Below the pieces are notes generated by a model, which did not search any database, was not told the DNA's origin, and saw nothing but the letters and a program-made list of their open reading frames with translations. The translations under genes and the position numbers were made by a program. From Isoetes taiwanensis (Eukaryota > Streptophyta > Lycopodiopsida > Isoetales > Isoetaceae), in the NCBI GenBank assembly GCA_021234155.1, contig JAJEKV010000013.1:14173877-14237876 (forward strand): 64,000 nt of DNA. Reading direction: 5' to 3'. This document shows, in pieces, positions 32,700-55,013 of this stretch. Numbering within the stretch: the first letter of the stretch is position 1; each line of letters begins with the position of its first letter.

Positions 32700-34149
32700 A
32701 TTACTCGACCAAGCAGCCTTATATGAAGATTAAACTTTCAGTTCTATTTTTACCAGCATACAAATTTCTGCATAGAATAGCAGACGATGTGTGTATGAGG
32801 TAAATGCTACTGAGCGGAGTATAATTTAGGGCAGCATGATATGAAGAAGTTGTTTGTACGAATATAACTATACATTGTTATTTAAGAAAGCATGAAACAT
32901 TGTTACAGATGTGGGATTTCCATGATTGGTTTAGTGTGTAATCTGTATAATAAGAATTATGAATCTGTTTTGATGCATTGTTGGATGCATAGAAAACTTA
33001 CAGGGAGGAAGGAAGGATGGGAGCTTCGGATTGAAGGGAAGATTCCTGCTCATGTGCTGCAGCATTGTACTCCTGACTTGTGAGCCCCTTTTTCCTTTTT
33101 TTGCTTATTTCACATTGCACGCACCTACCTAGAATTTCTGGTAGCACAGATTCCGCAATACAAAAAAGCCAGAAGAGGGTCATATCCTTGGGAGCTTCCA
33201 TCTGGGTTCCTTTTTTTGGCAGGGCTGTATAGAATTCAACAGGAATGTAGGCGTATTAAATGCCTCCTTGTGCAGTCTGTTGTTTTATAATAGGATTCAC
33301 TTGATTCCGGCGATAGTTGTGGAAGGCCTTTCTCTTTTGCATTTGCTATCCTGCCCAGAAATCAGACTGCATGTGATTTCTCCCTAGCTTTTGGCCCCAT
33401 TTTAGACATCCGTTTTGAATGTTATTCCTAGAATCGATTCAATATGTTTTTTTATCTGTTTGTTTGTTTTTATTGAGAGTTTTTTTTTCCTGTGGTAGTT
33501 GACAAGGTCGTGCTGAAGGATCTTTAGGGCCCTGCCACATCATATGTCAATGACAAAACTGCTGTTACAAGTGTGGTCAAACTTCATTTGGCAGGCCTTA
33601 TTGTGATTTTATGTACTTCCTTTGGAAGCGGATGTTCAGAACTGGACAGATCAGATACCCTTTTTTTAACTCTTCACACCAACTAGATTAGACTAAGGCA
33701 ATGGTTTTTGGCTAGAGGAAACATTATACGCACAAACAAAAAGATTCTATATTTTCCACCAAGAAAATCACAACATAAAGTTTTCTACTATGCATTAATT
33801 TAACGTTTTGTAGTAGCCTAGAATATAGTGGTTGTTGGAATGGCTAAACATTATCCAACTAAAATATATTAATTGTTAGAAAACCCTCCTAATATCAAAC
33901 TTGTGGGCTCGTATTGAAGTATCTTATTAAGCACTCTTGCATGCGTTATTGGAGCATGCACATCCGGGTGCCACATTGTCTCAAGGGTTGATCCATGCTG
34001 TTCAAACCTCCAAGCATAGATAAGATGGTACAAGTTTACATTTAGGTTCCTAGTATCAATTGCACCAAGTACAGTTACAAACTCATCAACCTCCAAAGTT
34101 CTAGACCATATATATAAGGACCTCATATTGTTTTGCATGACAGAAGACC
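32700..34149. other. Interval without recognised genes
   Basis: AT-rich, with poly(T) runs. A minus-strand frame at 33869-34138 is 89 codons long but resembles no family I know. I see no support for a gene. Confidence 0.3.
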
Positions 34150-35560
34150 AGTCATTTAGTTTAGTTTACTTGCTTCTTATCAGTATTTATAGACTATTTA
34201 GAGGGATTCTCAGAGCTTATTATTATCTAGCAGTTGATATACACAGATGATGTGGATCTCTTAGCTTACATCCCAACAACTATGTAGCAGCATCTAAATG
34301 GACTGAGTACTTTCTACCAAGGATTTTGGAATGCACATCAACCTGGCTAAGACTAAGGTGCTCCTCATATCATCTTTGCAACAATAAAGGCAGCCTTGCT
34401 TCACTTATCAAGGTCGAAATGTGGAAGCAGTACAGACATATAAGTATTTGGGAGTGGAGTTCACTATTTACCACATAATGGGATACTTGTATCCAACATT
34501 AGGTGACGACGGACTGGAAGGCTTTATATGCAATGTAATGTACAATAACTCTTAAAAGCTCTACAACTAGTCCCACAAGTCACTCTTGTTCAGAGTTTTG
34601 GTGGAGCCAATTATCCTATATGGAGTGGAAGCATGGGGGTCTAATGACATGACTTGCCATCTGGGATGACTTGGAGCGGGTTGAGAAAGCCTTTCTGACT
34701 CGAGCACTTGGAGTTAAGTCTACAGTTCTATATCAATTCTTATGCAATAGACAAAGTTTTTACTTCTTCAGAGGATTGCTTTTGACATCACATCATATAC
34801 TTTCAGAAGGTGGCCAATATGGGAGACACTCGCCTTTCAAACCTCGCCTACACAATGGCCATACATCCACAAAGCCTTAAAAAAATGCTATAAGGAGAAA
34901 TGGGCTATGTGGTCCTCCCATGAACAGAGGTGCATGCAAGTAAACAATGAGGATCACAAGAAGCAGTATTTAGACACATGCTTCCTGAGTAAGCTTGATG
35001 CTAGGGCTTTGAAATGATGAGGACAGCACATTGCAAGACCCAGATTAATCCCATGCTTGCCAGGGGTTCACAAGGGCACCTGCTAGCGCATTTGCCTATG
35101 AAGAACACATAAGGCATTTGTCCATCAAGAATGCAGAGTGATTGTGCTCATTGGCATCAAAGCGCACTGCCTCAGGATTCATATAGGAAGAACGAGGTGA
35201 TAGGATCTGCCAATGCTACCAACTGGGAGTTATTGAAGATGAGTGCCACACTCTTTAGAACTGGTCAGCACTTGGGTATATTAGGATATTATGCAAGGTG
35301 GTTACACTTAACCAACCGCGACATGTAATGTTGAAGACGACTTCAATAGGAGTACTAGCATCATATCTCCATGAGGTAATGGATATGCCAACTCAATCAT
35401 ATCATTCATCACTACATTAAAATGGGACAAATATACAGTTGATCAGCAAACCTATTACTGCTAAGATTTTCCATCGAAAACCCTTCGAAGCGCAGGTTTT
35501 TCATCTGTCGTGTTCCTTGTGTGGGTCTCAAAGGCATTTTTTGTCTCGTAAAATCCTAAA
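34150..35560 (+). pseudogene. Decayed LINE of the GC-rich lineage, RT to 3' UTR
   Basis: RT landmarks in order: SVFIDYLEGF (about 34180), YTDDVDLLAY (the YADD catalytic box, near 34240), VQTYKYLGVEF (about 34430), RVLVEPIILYGVEAWG (about 34600) and DDLERVEKAFLTRALGVKS (34665-34720). It ends with a C-terminal GVIEDECHTL remnant near 35230. The 3' UTR (35463-35555) has the TTTTCCATCGAAAACCCTTCG stem-loop region seen in the 3' UTRs at 40870-40990 and 28280-28370. Many stops and shifts are present. 5'-truncated within RT. Confidence 0.8.
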
Positions 35561-36590
35561 AATCACAAGATGAGATTTTGCCCCATGCTCATTTGCAGAC
35601 ATGTATTAGAACTCTCTACATGTACATTGACTACATTAAGCTAAAATGGTATGCCGATCATTAAAATGTGAAATATAATTGCTCTAAGTCGCATTTAGTT
35701 ACAGTGGGTTTTTTCGGTACCCTGTTATTTCAATTCCAAAGGATGTGCAAATCGTTTTAGGCCCCATTATTGTCTGAAAAGAATACTTATTTCTTGTGTG
35801 GATAAAAAACTTAAGGAGCAAAAAGTGCCTTTATTTCTCGAGTGACGAGTCAATAAATTAGTTTATTTTCTCCAAATAAAGTACTTTTATTCATACATAA
35901 TATAATTACAATTTATTTTACATTGGACAAAGAGAACATGGTGGTCACGTTGTCACAACGATTACACCATTTTCACACACAGACCACCTAATGGGAACAA
36001 CGTGTGAGCACCCTCCACCCTGTTCCAAGCTACGGAAGCAACTTGAAGGTGATAAAAATCTTATGAGGAGATGATTCATGGGCTGTTCAACCAATGCCAC
36101 CACCCTCTTCGCACCTCCTTTCTTCAAGGAATGGGTCTTTTTATTGCTCTTGAGCATGTACTATTTAGTCGGGAATATGTAGCAAAATAATAGGGGGTTC
36201 CAGGGGGATTTGATATGGATGTAAAAATAATAATTCCTGAAACCATAGACCATATATCCTAAAACAATTGAATGGGTTGTTATAAAAAAAAAACATAGAT
36301 TCAAGATAAAAAGTAATCACATTAGCTTACTGGATATATTGGTTAAAGTAGTTTTATTCAGACATTGAGTTATTTTGATAGACGTTCAAGCCCCCCTATT
36401 TTATATTTTAAAATCTTAGGCAAAGCCGTATAGAGGCTCGATATTCCCTCAAAACCTTAGGCGAAATCATATTTCATATTTCAAAATCATAGACGCCTCC
36501 AATCATAAATGATTATAAGCAGAGGCCCCAGCATATGATCTGGGTCGTAGGATCGATGAATCCGACGATTGTGATAGTCCAGGGTGCACG
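35561..36590. other. Interval without recognised features
   Basis: AT-rich and noncoding. Nothing supported. Confidence 0.3.
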
Positions 36591-36659
36591 GCCTGCAAAA
36601 GACAGAATCAAGTTAGTCAAGTGATGCTACATACAAAATAAATAAAATAAAAACCAGTT

Positions 36660-37090
36660 CTGAAGGCCATTTTTACAAAACATAGGTCTGAGAACCTTTC
36701 TCGACTTGCGAGTCTAGAAAGGCAACTCAGAGTGAAAAATGGGGGTCTGAGGGTCTTTGCGAGTCAAGGAAGATAGCTCAGAGTGAAAAATGCATCTAAG
36801 GATCGTTTTTTGACTTGAGAAAGGCATCTTAGAGTGAAAAATGCAGGTCTGAAGGTCTTACTTGACTTGAGAAAGGCAGCTCAGAGTGAAAAACACAGGT
36901 CTGAGAGCCGAGCCGAGAAAGGCAACTCAGAGTGAAAAATGTAGGTCTGAGGGCCTTTCTTGACTCGCGAGTCGAGAAAAACAACTCGGGTGAAAAACGC
37001 AGGTCTGAGGGCCTTTCTTGCAACCCAGAGTAGGTTTGAAAGGCAGCTTCGGGTGAAAAATGCAAATCTGAGTGCCTTTCTCATCCGAGT
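36660..37090 (-). repeat. Palindrome-bearing tandem repeat, second locus
   Basis: About seven imperfect units of 55-65 bp with GAGAAAGGCARCTCAGAGTG, AAAAATGCAGGTCTGAG and the palindromic CTCGACTCGCGAGTCGAG core (clearest near 36957-36979). It is the same family as 21235-21540 but on the other strand. The intron end next to it (minus strand CTTTTGCAG at about 36598-36606) is also shared, but the following exon sequence differs. Confidence 0.85.
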
Positions 37091-37797
37091 GAAATATGTT
37101 GTTCTACGGACGAAGTTTATTTTGCAGATGCATTAAACCTATGTAATGCTATTTATTAAACCTATGCATTAAACCTATTGAAAGGTATGCTACTAGGTTT
37201 TAAAGGAATGGGAAGTTGAGAATTTGAAACGTCAACCAACTGCAACAAATGTAGCAATAGAGGCCCCAGTTATAATGCAAGTAATCCCAACGCTAGACAT
37301 TTCTAAAATACAAGATTTTTTTTTATGTTTAAATTCGTCAATTAGAAGATTAGATGAATGAGCAGGAGCAGCAGCAAGTGCAGATGCAGGTGCAGAAGCA
37401 TGAAGAAATTGGGTGGAAGGTAGCGGCGCTACCATCCCCTCATCATCTTCCAAAATTATGACACAAACATCATCTTAAAATGGTCCATAACGCCCATCAA
37501 TCAGGCTTCTGAAGGTGATATTGATAAGCTCTGCTTCAGCCTTGACCATAAAGCTCTTGCTTGTCCATCCAACCTATTTTTCGTTTTACCAAAATAGATC
37601 TAAAATCAAGTTAATAATATCGAGAAATAGCTAAATGGAATAATGAGAGGCCAGATAGAAGATATGGGGGAGAGGAGAGCTTATCGTTCCGTCAAGTCAT
37701 TTCTTCCCATTAAACGGGGGAGAAAGAACATGTTCTTTGAACTGCATCTTAAAAAATTGAAGCTATAAGCCCTTAGCTTTGGATTTGATGGAAAGAT

Positions 37798-38085
37798 CCT
37801 CGCTGTTTAGGAGCAAAACTTTCAAAGAGCCAAAGTCAAGGACGTACAAAACTTCCAAAGAATCAAAGTCAAAGGCGAGAAATGGCACTGTGGCACTATT
37901 TAAATGAAGAGAAAATGGCACATTGGCACTTTTTTAGCGAGGTGGTGCTTTTTGGATTAGGATAATATTGTGTAGGAGCAAAACTTTCAGAATGTCAAAA
38001 TCAAGGGCGTAGGAAACTTCCAGATCGTCATAGTCAAGGGCATACAAATGGCACAGTGGTGCTATTTGGATGAAGAGTGCTAGAG
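37798..38085 (+). repeat. Divergent direct repeat of about 175 bp
   Basis: GTTTAGGAGCAAAACTTTCA (37798) with its downstream CAAAGTCAAGG..., AACTTCCA..., AAATGGCAC... returns from about 37973 as GTAGGAGCAAAACTTTCAGA and so on. It lies immediately left of the LINE array. Confidence 0.7.
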
Positions 38086-38114
38086 TCAAAGGTAAATCAA
38101 TGGTAGGACAACAT

Positions 38115-38115
<1 letters not shown>

Positions 38116-38203
<88 letters not shown>
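38116..38203 (-). repeat. (TC)n tail of LINE T1
   Basis: Pure AG repeat on the plus strand; left of it is ordinary flanking DNA (ACAACATT), so this is the outer end of the train. Confidence 0.95.
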
Positions 38204-40785
<2,582 letters not shown>

Positions 40786-40811
40786 AGGAAGGAAGGAAGG
40801 AAGGAAGGAAG
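40786..40811 (-). repeat. (CCTT)n tail of the GC-rich LINE
   Basis: GGAA repeat on the plus strand, forming the 3' end of the LINE inserted in T2. Confidence 0.9.
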
Positions 40812-42611
40812 TTACTTTTATCGTCCACGGAGACCAATCGGTCTATGGGACCCAATACAAAAACGCAGCAAGCGGATTACTGCCCGGATTAAAAAACCCC
40901 CGCCCCGAAGGGTTTTCGAGGGAAAACCGTGGCGACAATCACCGGCCGACAAACCGCGGCTAATCATATAAAATGCGAAACATCCCAATATATCTGAGTC
41001 ATGCACCACCCCGTAGTGCCTAGTCACGGACGGCCAAAGCGGGGCAAAGGTGACCTCGCAGGTCAATTACCTCGGATGTATGACCCCGTGGCACGCATCG
41101 ACGGTGTGTTCATCGCAAATGCAAGGGCACGCCCGGCCGCACTTAAGGGAGCGCGATTCGCCCGAACCGACCAACGCTGGGCAACTCTGGAAAGTGTGAG
41201 ACTCATCCTCAACGGCACCCGTTTGACAGCACTGACAGAGCCTGTCCTGGCGGGGCTCCCCAATCCACCTGCCCGTCTCGATGCGAAGATGGTGGGCACT
41301 GCGGCGAATGGAGGCAATGAGCTGGCGCTTTTTCGAGGGCGGTGGGAGCGCGGTAGAGCCGTGGGCCCGGGCTAACACGGGGTTGATGTGCTCCTTGTAA
41401 TGGGCCATTTTGACCTGCTCTAGAGCAATGGGGTCCCGAGCTTGCCAAGGAAACAAGCATCTAGGTACTCCCGCATTTATCCACGATCGGACATTGCGCC
41501 CGGTACAGACGCGCGTGCTCCTGCCGCGTTCCATCGGGCGAACCACTGATCTCTCTTACCCCTCCAGCGGGCCCTAAGCCGTTGCGGACTCATGGCCCGC
41601 GGTGTAAGCCGGTCTTGGGAGGCGAGCATCACCCATAGTAACCACTTTACGAAAATAGGCGATGTGTCTATCAAGGGCCGCCCCTGGCGGCAAGAATCCG
41701 ATTTCTCGTGAGAATCTGATAGGGGACTGAAGGTTTCACCCCAAGTGCCCGTGCCAAAAATGCCTTCGCACCTGCTCCAAGTCATTCCAGTGTCGTCAAA
41801 GACGCCATAGGGCCCCAAACCGACCCGTCTGAAGGACGGGCTTCGACTAATTGCGAGCAGTGATGTGACCGATGGCCCCAATCATATAGCTCGCCACGGT
41901 GATCGTTGTTCGCATTGCATAAAGCGCTTTCAGCCTAATGTCACCCATAGCGGATAGACGCCTCCGCCAGAGGCGAGGAGGGGAACTCCACCCCTAGGTA
42001 CTTGTAGGTGGGCGGACGCCCACAGCCGCCCCCATATGTGAGTGCAGGAGGCATGGGGTGACGGAAGAGGATATGAGAACCACCGGTCTTGGCCGATTGA
42101 CGCGCATGTACAGAGCGACAAAATGTGTCTAGGGCATCAGGTGAGGCGCATATCTTACGGGGTGTGGGCCGGCAGCCAACATCGTCCCGCATAGATGAGC
42201 CGGGCGGATGACCTGGTGCAAAAGATGTATGCCATCCCCATGCTTTCATGAAGCCGTGGCTCTAACTGATCAATGTAGAGGCCAAAAAGTGCCGTGAGAG
42301 GGGGCAACCGCAGGACCGATACTATCTTGGTAAATGCTTGGCGTGGCCGCGCATCCCCGCCAAAGCAACTCTCATACAACCCGTATATGGCATTCTCGCA
42401 CGTGCGTGCGGGAGCCCTGGGTTGACGCAGCCTAGCCCACAACTTTTCGGGGGACCAGGTATCAAAAGCCTTTACTGCGAAGTCCACAAAGCAAGACAAT
42501 AAGTCCGGCCCGGTGATTCCCGTTTTGTCTTCAATCAGTGCCCGCAGCGTAAAGATATGGTCAATCGTTGAGTGGCGGGGTCGAAAGCCTGCCTGTGTGA
42601 GGGCAACATAC
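40812..42611 (-). pseudogene. GC-rich LINE of a second lineage, inserted in LINE T2
   Basis: GC content is clearly higher than in neighbours. 5'-truncated in RT: QAGFRPRHSTIDHIFTLRALIE at about 42600, CFVDFAVKAFDTWSPEKLW, then PPLTALFGLYIDQLEPRLHES, a PTYKYLGVEFPSSP block (about 41990), and the C-terminal SIRRSAHHLRIETGRWIGEP with LCQCCQTGAVEDESHTFQSCPAL (zinc knuckle, near 41200). Several frame changes make it inactive. The 3' UTR (40852-40990) has a GGTTTT/AAAACC stem-loop, then the terminal hairpin at 40823-40851. It shares this 3' UTR with the decayed LINEs at 27517-28430 and 34150-35560, but its tail differs. Confidence 0.85.
40823..40851 (-). other. 3'-terminal hairpin of the GC-rich LINE
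   Basis: Outer GTCC/GGAC, inner AGACC/GGTCT, loop GATT in sense. Confidence 0.8.
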
Positions 42612-43687
42612 CACATTCTGCAAGCAGTATATCGTATGGTGTTTGAGCTTTAGCTCCCAATTCAGCCCTTAAAAACTTTTTTTGAACTTTCTCTACCCGC
42701 TTCCATGTATCTATTGCTAGACCTGGCCCCCATACTTCGCATCCATATAGGATGACTGACTGCACAAGTACACGATATAGTGTTCTTTTCAGATCAAAAT
42801 TCCATATCTCAGCTTTGCCACTAGTACGCTGCATATTATAGAGAGCTTTAAGTGCCCCATTAATCCTTTGCTCAACAGCAAGGTTCCAACTATGACTTTT
42901 ATCCACATGCACACCTAAATACTTATATGAGTTCACTATCTCAACCACTTCACCCTTATAATGGAAATTGAGATGGTCAACCTTATTGGCCCCAAACACA
43001 ATCAGCTTAGTTTTGGCCATGTTCACCTGCATACCTTTTTGGTCACAGAATTGAGCAAGTGCATGTAAATGCTTTTGCATGCCTGCAACTGACCTAGACA
43101 GAATCACCACATCATCAGCATATAACAAGAGTAGAATTACGTAGCCATGCATTGAAGTCCCATCTCCTCCATGTCTTACCATCCAGGTCTCCAATTGGTC
43201 TATAAATAACCCAAATAATGTGGGAGATAGTGGACACCCCTGTTTAACCCCAGTGTTACTGATGACTACCTCTTTGCACTTTTCGGTGTATGGGAAAGAT
43301 AACTGTACCAATACTTTCTCATACAACAATTTAACTGCTTGTCTAAGTTCAACTGGTACCCCAAGATTTTCCATTCTATCCCATAGGTTACGTCTGTTTA
43401 CAGTATCAAATGCTTTTGTGTAGTCAACAAATAAAGCATATAACGGTTTCTTCTTCCCTATGACCGAATCCATCATAGCCCGCAGTGACACAAGATGGTC
43501 TATAGTGGACTTCTTTGGTCTAAAACCCGCTTGCCCAACTGCCCTGACGGTGTTCTCTTCAGCCCATGTGCTTATTTTGTTATTCAACATAGTGGCAAAC
43601 AATTTAGCAAACGGACTACTAACCATAATCATTCTATAGTTGCCCGGATCATTCTGGTCTCCTGTTTTATGCAGAGGAATGACCCTA

Positions 43688-43690
<3 letters not shown>
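42612..43690 (-). pseudogene. LINE T2, 5' half (reverse transcriptase)
   Basis: 5'-truncated at RVIPLHKTGDQNDPGNYR (43690), then a long open frame from 43632: MIMVSSPFAKLFATMLNNK, VGQAGFRPKKSTIDH, KPLYALFVDYTKAFDTVNR, TGVKQGCPLSPTLFGLFID and LLYADDVVILSRS (catalytic). Then come VNSYKYLGVHVDKSHSWN, LVQSVILYGCEVWGPGLA and PYDILLAECGMLP. The frame is unbroken until the inserted LINE, so T2 was fairly young when it was hit. Endonuclease and ORF1 were never present in this copy. Confidence 0.9.
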
Positions 43691-43731
<41 letters not shown>

Positions 43732-43820
43732 AGGGAGAGGGAGAGGGAGAGGGAGAGGGAGAGGGAGAGGGAGAGGGAGAGGGAGAGGGAGAGGGAGAGG
43801 GAGAGGGAGAGGGAGAGAGA
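43691..43820 (-). repeat. (TC)n/(TCTCCC)n tail of LINE T3
   Basis: Plus strand AG repeat, then GGGAGA hexamer repeats (about 43722-43815), then a short AG run next to the 3' UTR. Confidence 0.95.
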
Positions 43821-51676
<7,856 letters not shown>

Positions 51677-51685
51677 TTGTATTAC

Positions 51686-51715
51686 GTCTGTGGAGACCTC
51701 TAAGGCCTATAAGAC
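51686..51715 (-). other. 3'-terminal hairpin of LINE T6
   Basis: Outer GTCT/AGAC. Inner AGGCCT/AGGTCT, which pairs in the RNA sense through one G-U wobble, though not on the DNA complement. Confidence 0.82.
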
Positions 51716-51917
51716 AGCTATTTTTTACATGTCTGCATAAAAAAGTTGATGAGTTTCAGTTTCCTCATCTAACTCCTCACTCTCACTCTCATCCTCATTT
51801 TCATCCAAGAGACTATTGACATTGCGCACACAAGTCTCTCTGTAGAGCATCACTTCTATCAAGTATGAACCTACCTTATCTCCCTGGACTGGAAGAACGT
51901 GGCAAGGTCTTTAGCTT

Positions 51918-54900
51918 CTAATATGCAGGGCACCACAACAAAACATGTGTCTCATCCTCAATATCACCACCACCACATACCTTGCACTCTCGTCTCTCCC
52001 GCGGAATGGACCCCCATCTTCCTACCTCAACCCCGAGATGGTGAGAGCTCAGGCGTATCCTACTAATAGCATGCCTCTTCTTAATTGATATATCCTCTCT
52101 CAGGTGTTTTGCAGCACCTAGCTCTGGGTTCATATTTTGTTTGTAGAGTAGCATTTTGGTCAGCGGGTTCAGCCACAACTTTCGCTTGACCTTGCCATGT
52201 ACCCACTGTCTAAGATCTCCATCATATAGAACTGCATCCTCCCAGTTAATATCCCATCTTCTTAGCCAGTTCTTCACATCTAAGTACCACCCTTTCTGTT
52301 CACTTGCTTGCAGAGCATGATGTATTAACCTTGTATTGTCCGCTCTCCTGACCTTCTTAAAATATCGAATGCATTGGAGTATTGCTTCGCCCTCAAGAGG
52401 CATTAGGCCACACTCAGCCAGCATCATTTGGTATGGCGTTTGTACCTTCACTCCCAGTTCCAGTCGCAAGAATTTTTTCAATACTTGTTCTACATCTTCC
52501 CATAAACATTTAGGTAGTCCCGGTCCCCAGATCTCACAGCCATATAAAACCACACTCTGCACCAAGGACTGGAATAATCTACTTTTTAGTTGCCAATTCC
52601 ATAGTGAGACCCTTCTGCACATACTTTGCATTGCATATAGAGATTTCAACCCCCCTTCTACTCTTTGTGTTACACAGGTGTTCCATCTATGATTCCTGCT
52701 TATGGTCAAACCTAAGTATTTGTATGAGTCACACATCTCCAACGATTCCCCTTTGTATGTGAAATTATAATCTTGCTTGAGTGCACCAACCGTCATGGTT
52801 TTGGTTTTTTCCAGATTAACCTCCATGCCATTTACTTCACAAAAACCAGCCAGAGAGTCCAGATGCTGCTGCAAATGTTCTTGCGTGCGGGCAAAGATGA
52901 CCACGTCATCAGCGTACATGAGCAGATGTACAACATATCCATTTAGGATTGTCCCCCCATCACCATGGCATCTGAGCCAATCTTCTAACCCATCAATGAA
53001 TAGTCCAAACAAAGTTGGGGACATCGGGCATCCTTGCTTCACCCCCACATTATTGTCCACACAATCTGGGATCTCCAGGGTAAGAGGCATAGATAGCTGC
53101 ACTAGCACCTTTTCATATAGTATACGTACTGCATCCTGTAAGTCTTTAGGCACATTTAGCCTGTCCATTCTTTCCTAGAGCATTCTTCTTGGCACTTTGT
53201 CAAATGCTTTTCTAAAATCAACAAATACTGCATATACTGGTTTTTTCGTACCTTTCACAAAGTCCATGATAGTTTTCAGCACTAGTATATGGTCCATTGT
53301 AGACCTTTTACTCCTGAATCCAGCTTGTGTTTCAGCCCTCACCTTCTCATCTTCAGCCCATCTGCTAATCTTTATTTCTAGAATTGTAGCAAATAATTTA
53401 GAGAATAGGCTACTCACCATGAGTGTCCTGTAGTTATTAGCATCTGTTTTTGCACCGCTCTTGTGGATTGGAACAACTCTGTTTAGCTGCCATTCTTCGG
53501 GGAACCCCTGCATCATAGCTGCATTAAACATATTAGCAATTTTGTCATGTATCGTATCTCCTGCCCATTTCAAGTGCTCGGCACATAGCCCTTGCACATC
53601 TCTAGCTTTGCCATTTGCAAGGCGTTCTATGCCTTCGGCTATATCATTACACGTCATTATTAGCTTTGATTCAAGTTTCATTTCATTTGGGATCCCTTCT
53701 GCATGGTAAAGTTTTTTCACCTGTTCCCATAGCTCGCTTGCCGTGAGGGGGACTGCTTGTTTTTTTGTGCTTTTCAGCCTATTCCAGAATAGCTTTGGCT
53801 CAGTCAAATACTGGTCAACAAGTATTACTTGTCGATCTCTTATAAACTTCCTCTTCTTCTTCCTGACAATTCTGTGATATTCTTTTTTGTATAGATCACG
53901 CATTTCCCGCGTGCTATGCCGAAAATTCCTTTTTGCAAGCTTACATTCAGAATCAAACCATGAATTACATTTCATACCTTTTTGTGCCCGCTGTGACGTA
54001 AAACATCTGATTGTTGCTTCGTCCAGAATTTTGTGCAACTTTTTGCTGATTTCGCTGGCCACATCAGTCCATGTTGTGTTTTCCACCAGTTCTTCCACCA
54101 CCTGCTTGTAGTAGTCAGCCTTCTTTCGGTTTAAAATTATCCTTACCTCCTGGATATCATCTGAAGCCTGTGTGGTGTTGTTTATTGCAATGGGTAATTT
54201 GACCGCAAGAGGGACATGGTCAGATTCCAACTGTTCATCCATAACTATAAAATCCAAAAGATGGTCTATTGTTTCACTTGATGTAATCACATAATCCACA
54301 ACACTCCTGGTTCTACAGGTGCATTGAGAGGTGGAAGGGAACTTGCTAATACCGTTGCATATTAGCAAGCCTGTGCTGCAGCAAAGATGAAGAAGCTGGC
54401 GCCCAGATCTGGTGACTATCACATCATTGGATTCTCTATACCATCCTTCTCTTTTTAAGTCATCATCTTCCATAGCATCCAACCATAATGGGTTATGCCC
54501 CCCTGTATAGGTAGTAGCCTGCTTCCTCCCTTTTCTGCTGTTAAAGTCTCCAGATAGAATGACTTCTCCTCTCTCCTGGAACTGCATTATGTCTTGCTCT
54601 AATTCAAAATATAGATCCTCGCTTGAGGCCTCACTATGCTGATAGATCCCCTTATGTCTTGGAGCATAATAGCAGACTGCTAAATAGAATAATGTGTTTA
54701 TTCCCTGAATTTCCAGCCAGATGTATTGATTATTTGTATCCTTTTTTACACCCTGAACCAAGTGACAGAAAGCGTGCCTGACATAACATGCAACTCCACC
54801 ATTACCATTATCACCCTGTTTGAATCGGTTGTTCCTCACAGAATAGATTTTTTCAAAACCATCAATTTGTGGTAAATCATATAATTCATGTTCCTTTGTT

Positions 54901-54944
54901 TCAACAAAGCAAATCATATCAGTACCTTGCAATATCTCCTCCAT
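51918..54944 (-). pseudogene. LINE T6 ORF2: APE endonuclease, reverse transcriptase, C-terminal zinc knuckle; one nonsense codon
   Basis: A replicase of about 1009 codons. Endonuclease (residues 1-250): MEEILQGTDMICFVETKEH, GNGGVACYVRHAFCHLV, VILSGDFNSRKGRKQ and the catalytic SDHVPLAVKL. RT (from about 440): LANGKARDVQGLCAEHLKW, NRVVPIHKSGAKTDANNYR, TQAGFRSKRSTMDHI and YAVFVDFRKAFDKVPRRML. A TAG at 53175-53177 stands where related copies have Trp. The same frame then continues with NVGVKQGCPMSPTLFGLFI and LLMYADDVVIFARTQEH, both catalytic Asp present. The C-terminus is HAISRIRLSSHHLGVEVGR and CKVCGGGDIEDETHVLLWC (CCHC knuckle). ORF2 lies in the same frame as ORF1, separated by one TAG. No ATG lies between that stop and 54944, though the WNINRL endonuclease start precedes it. 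Confidence 0.92.
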
Positions 54945-55013
54945 ACTTGTAATCTTGGCTTCCGTCAGTCTATTTATGTTCCAGATTACAAGCCTGAGGC
55001 CCCCTGCGCATCC

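Noticed and set aside
33869-34138. A small minus-strand gene of 89 codons
   Set aside because: No recognisable domain, no splice or promoter context, and it lies in AT-rich DNA next to a decayed LINE.
36660-37090. Regular repeats reminiscent of a CRISPR array
   Set aside because: The units are imperfect, the spacers are also repeated, no cas genes are present, and the DNA is plant nuclear.
41001-41375. A plus-strand gene in the GC-rich segment
   Set aside because: It is antisense to the LINE C-terminal region, which has recognisable domains.
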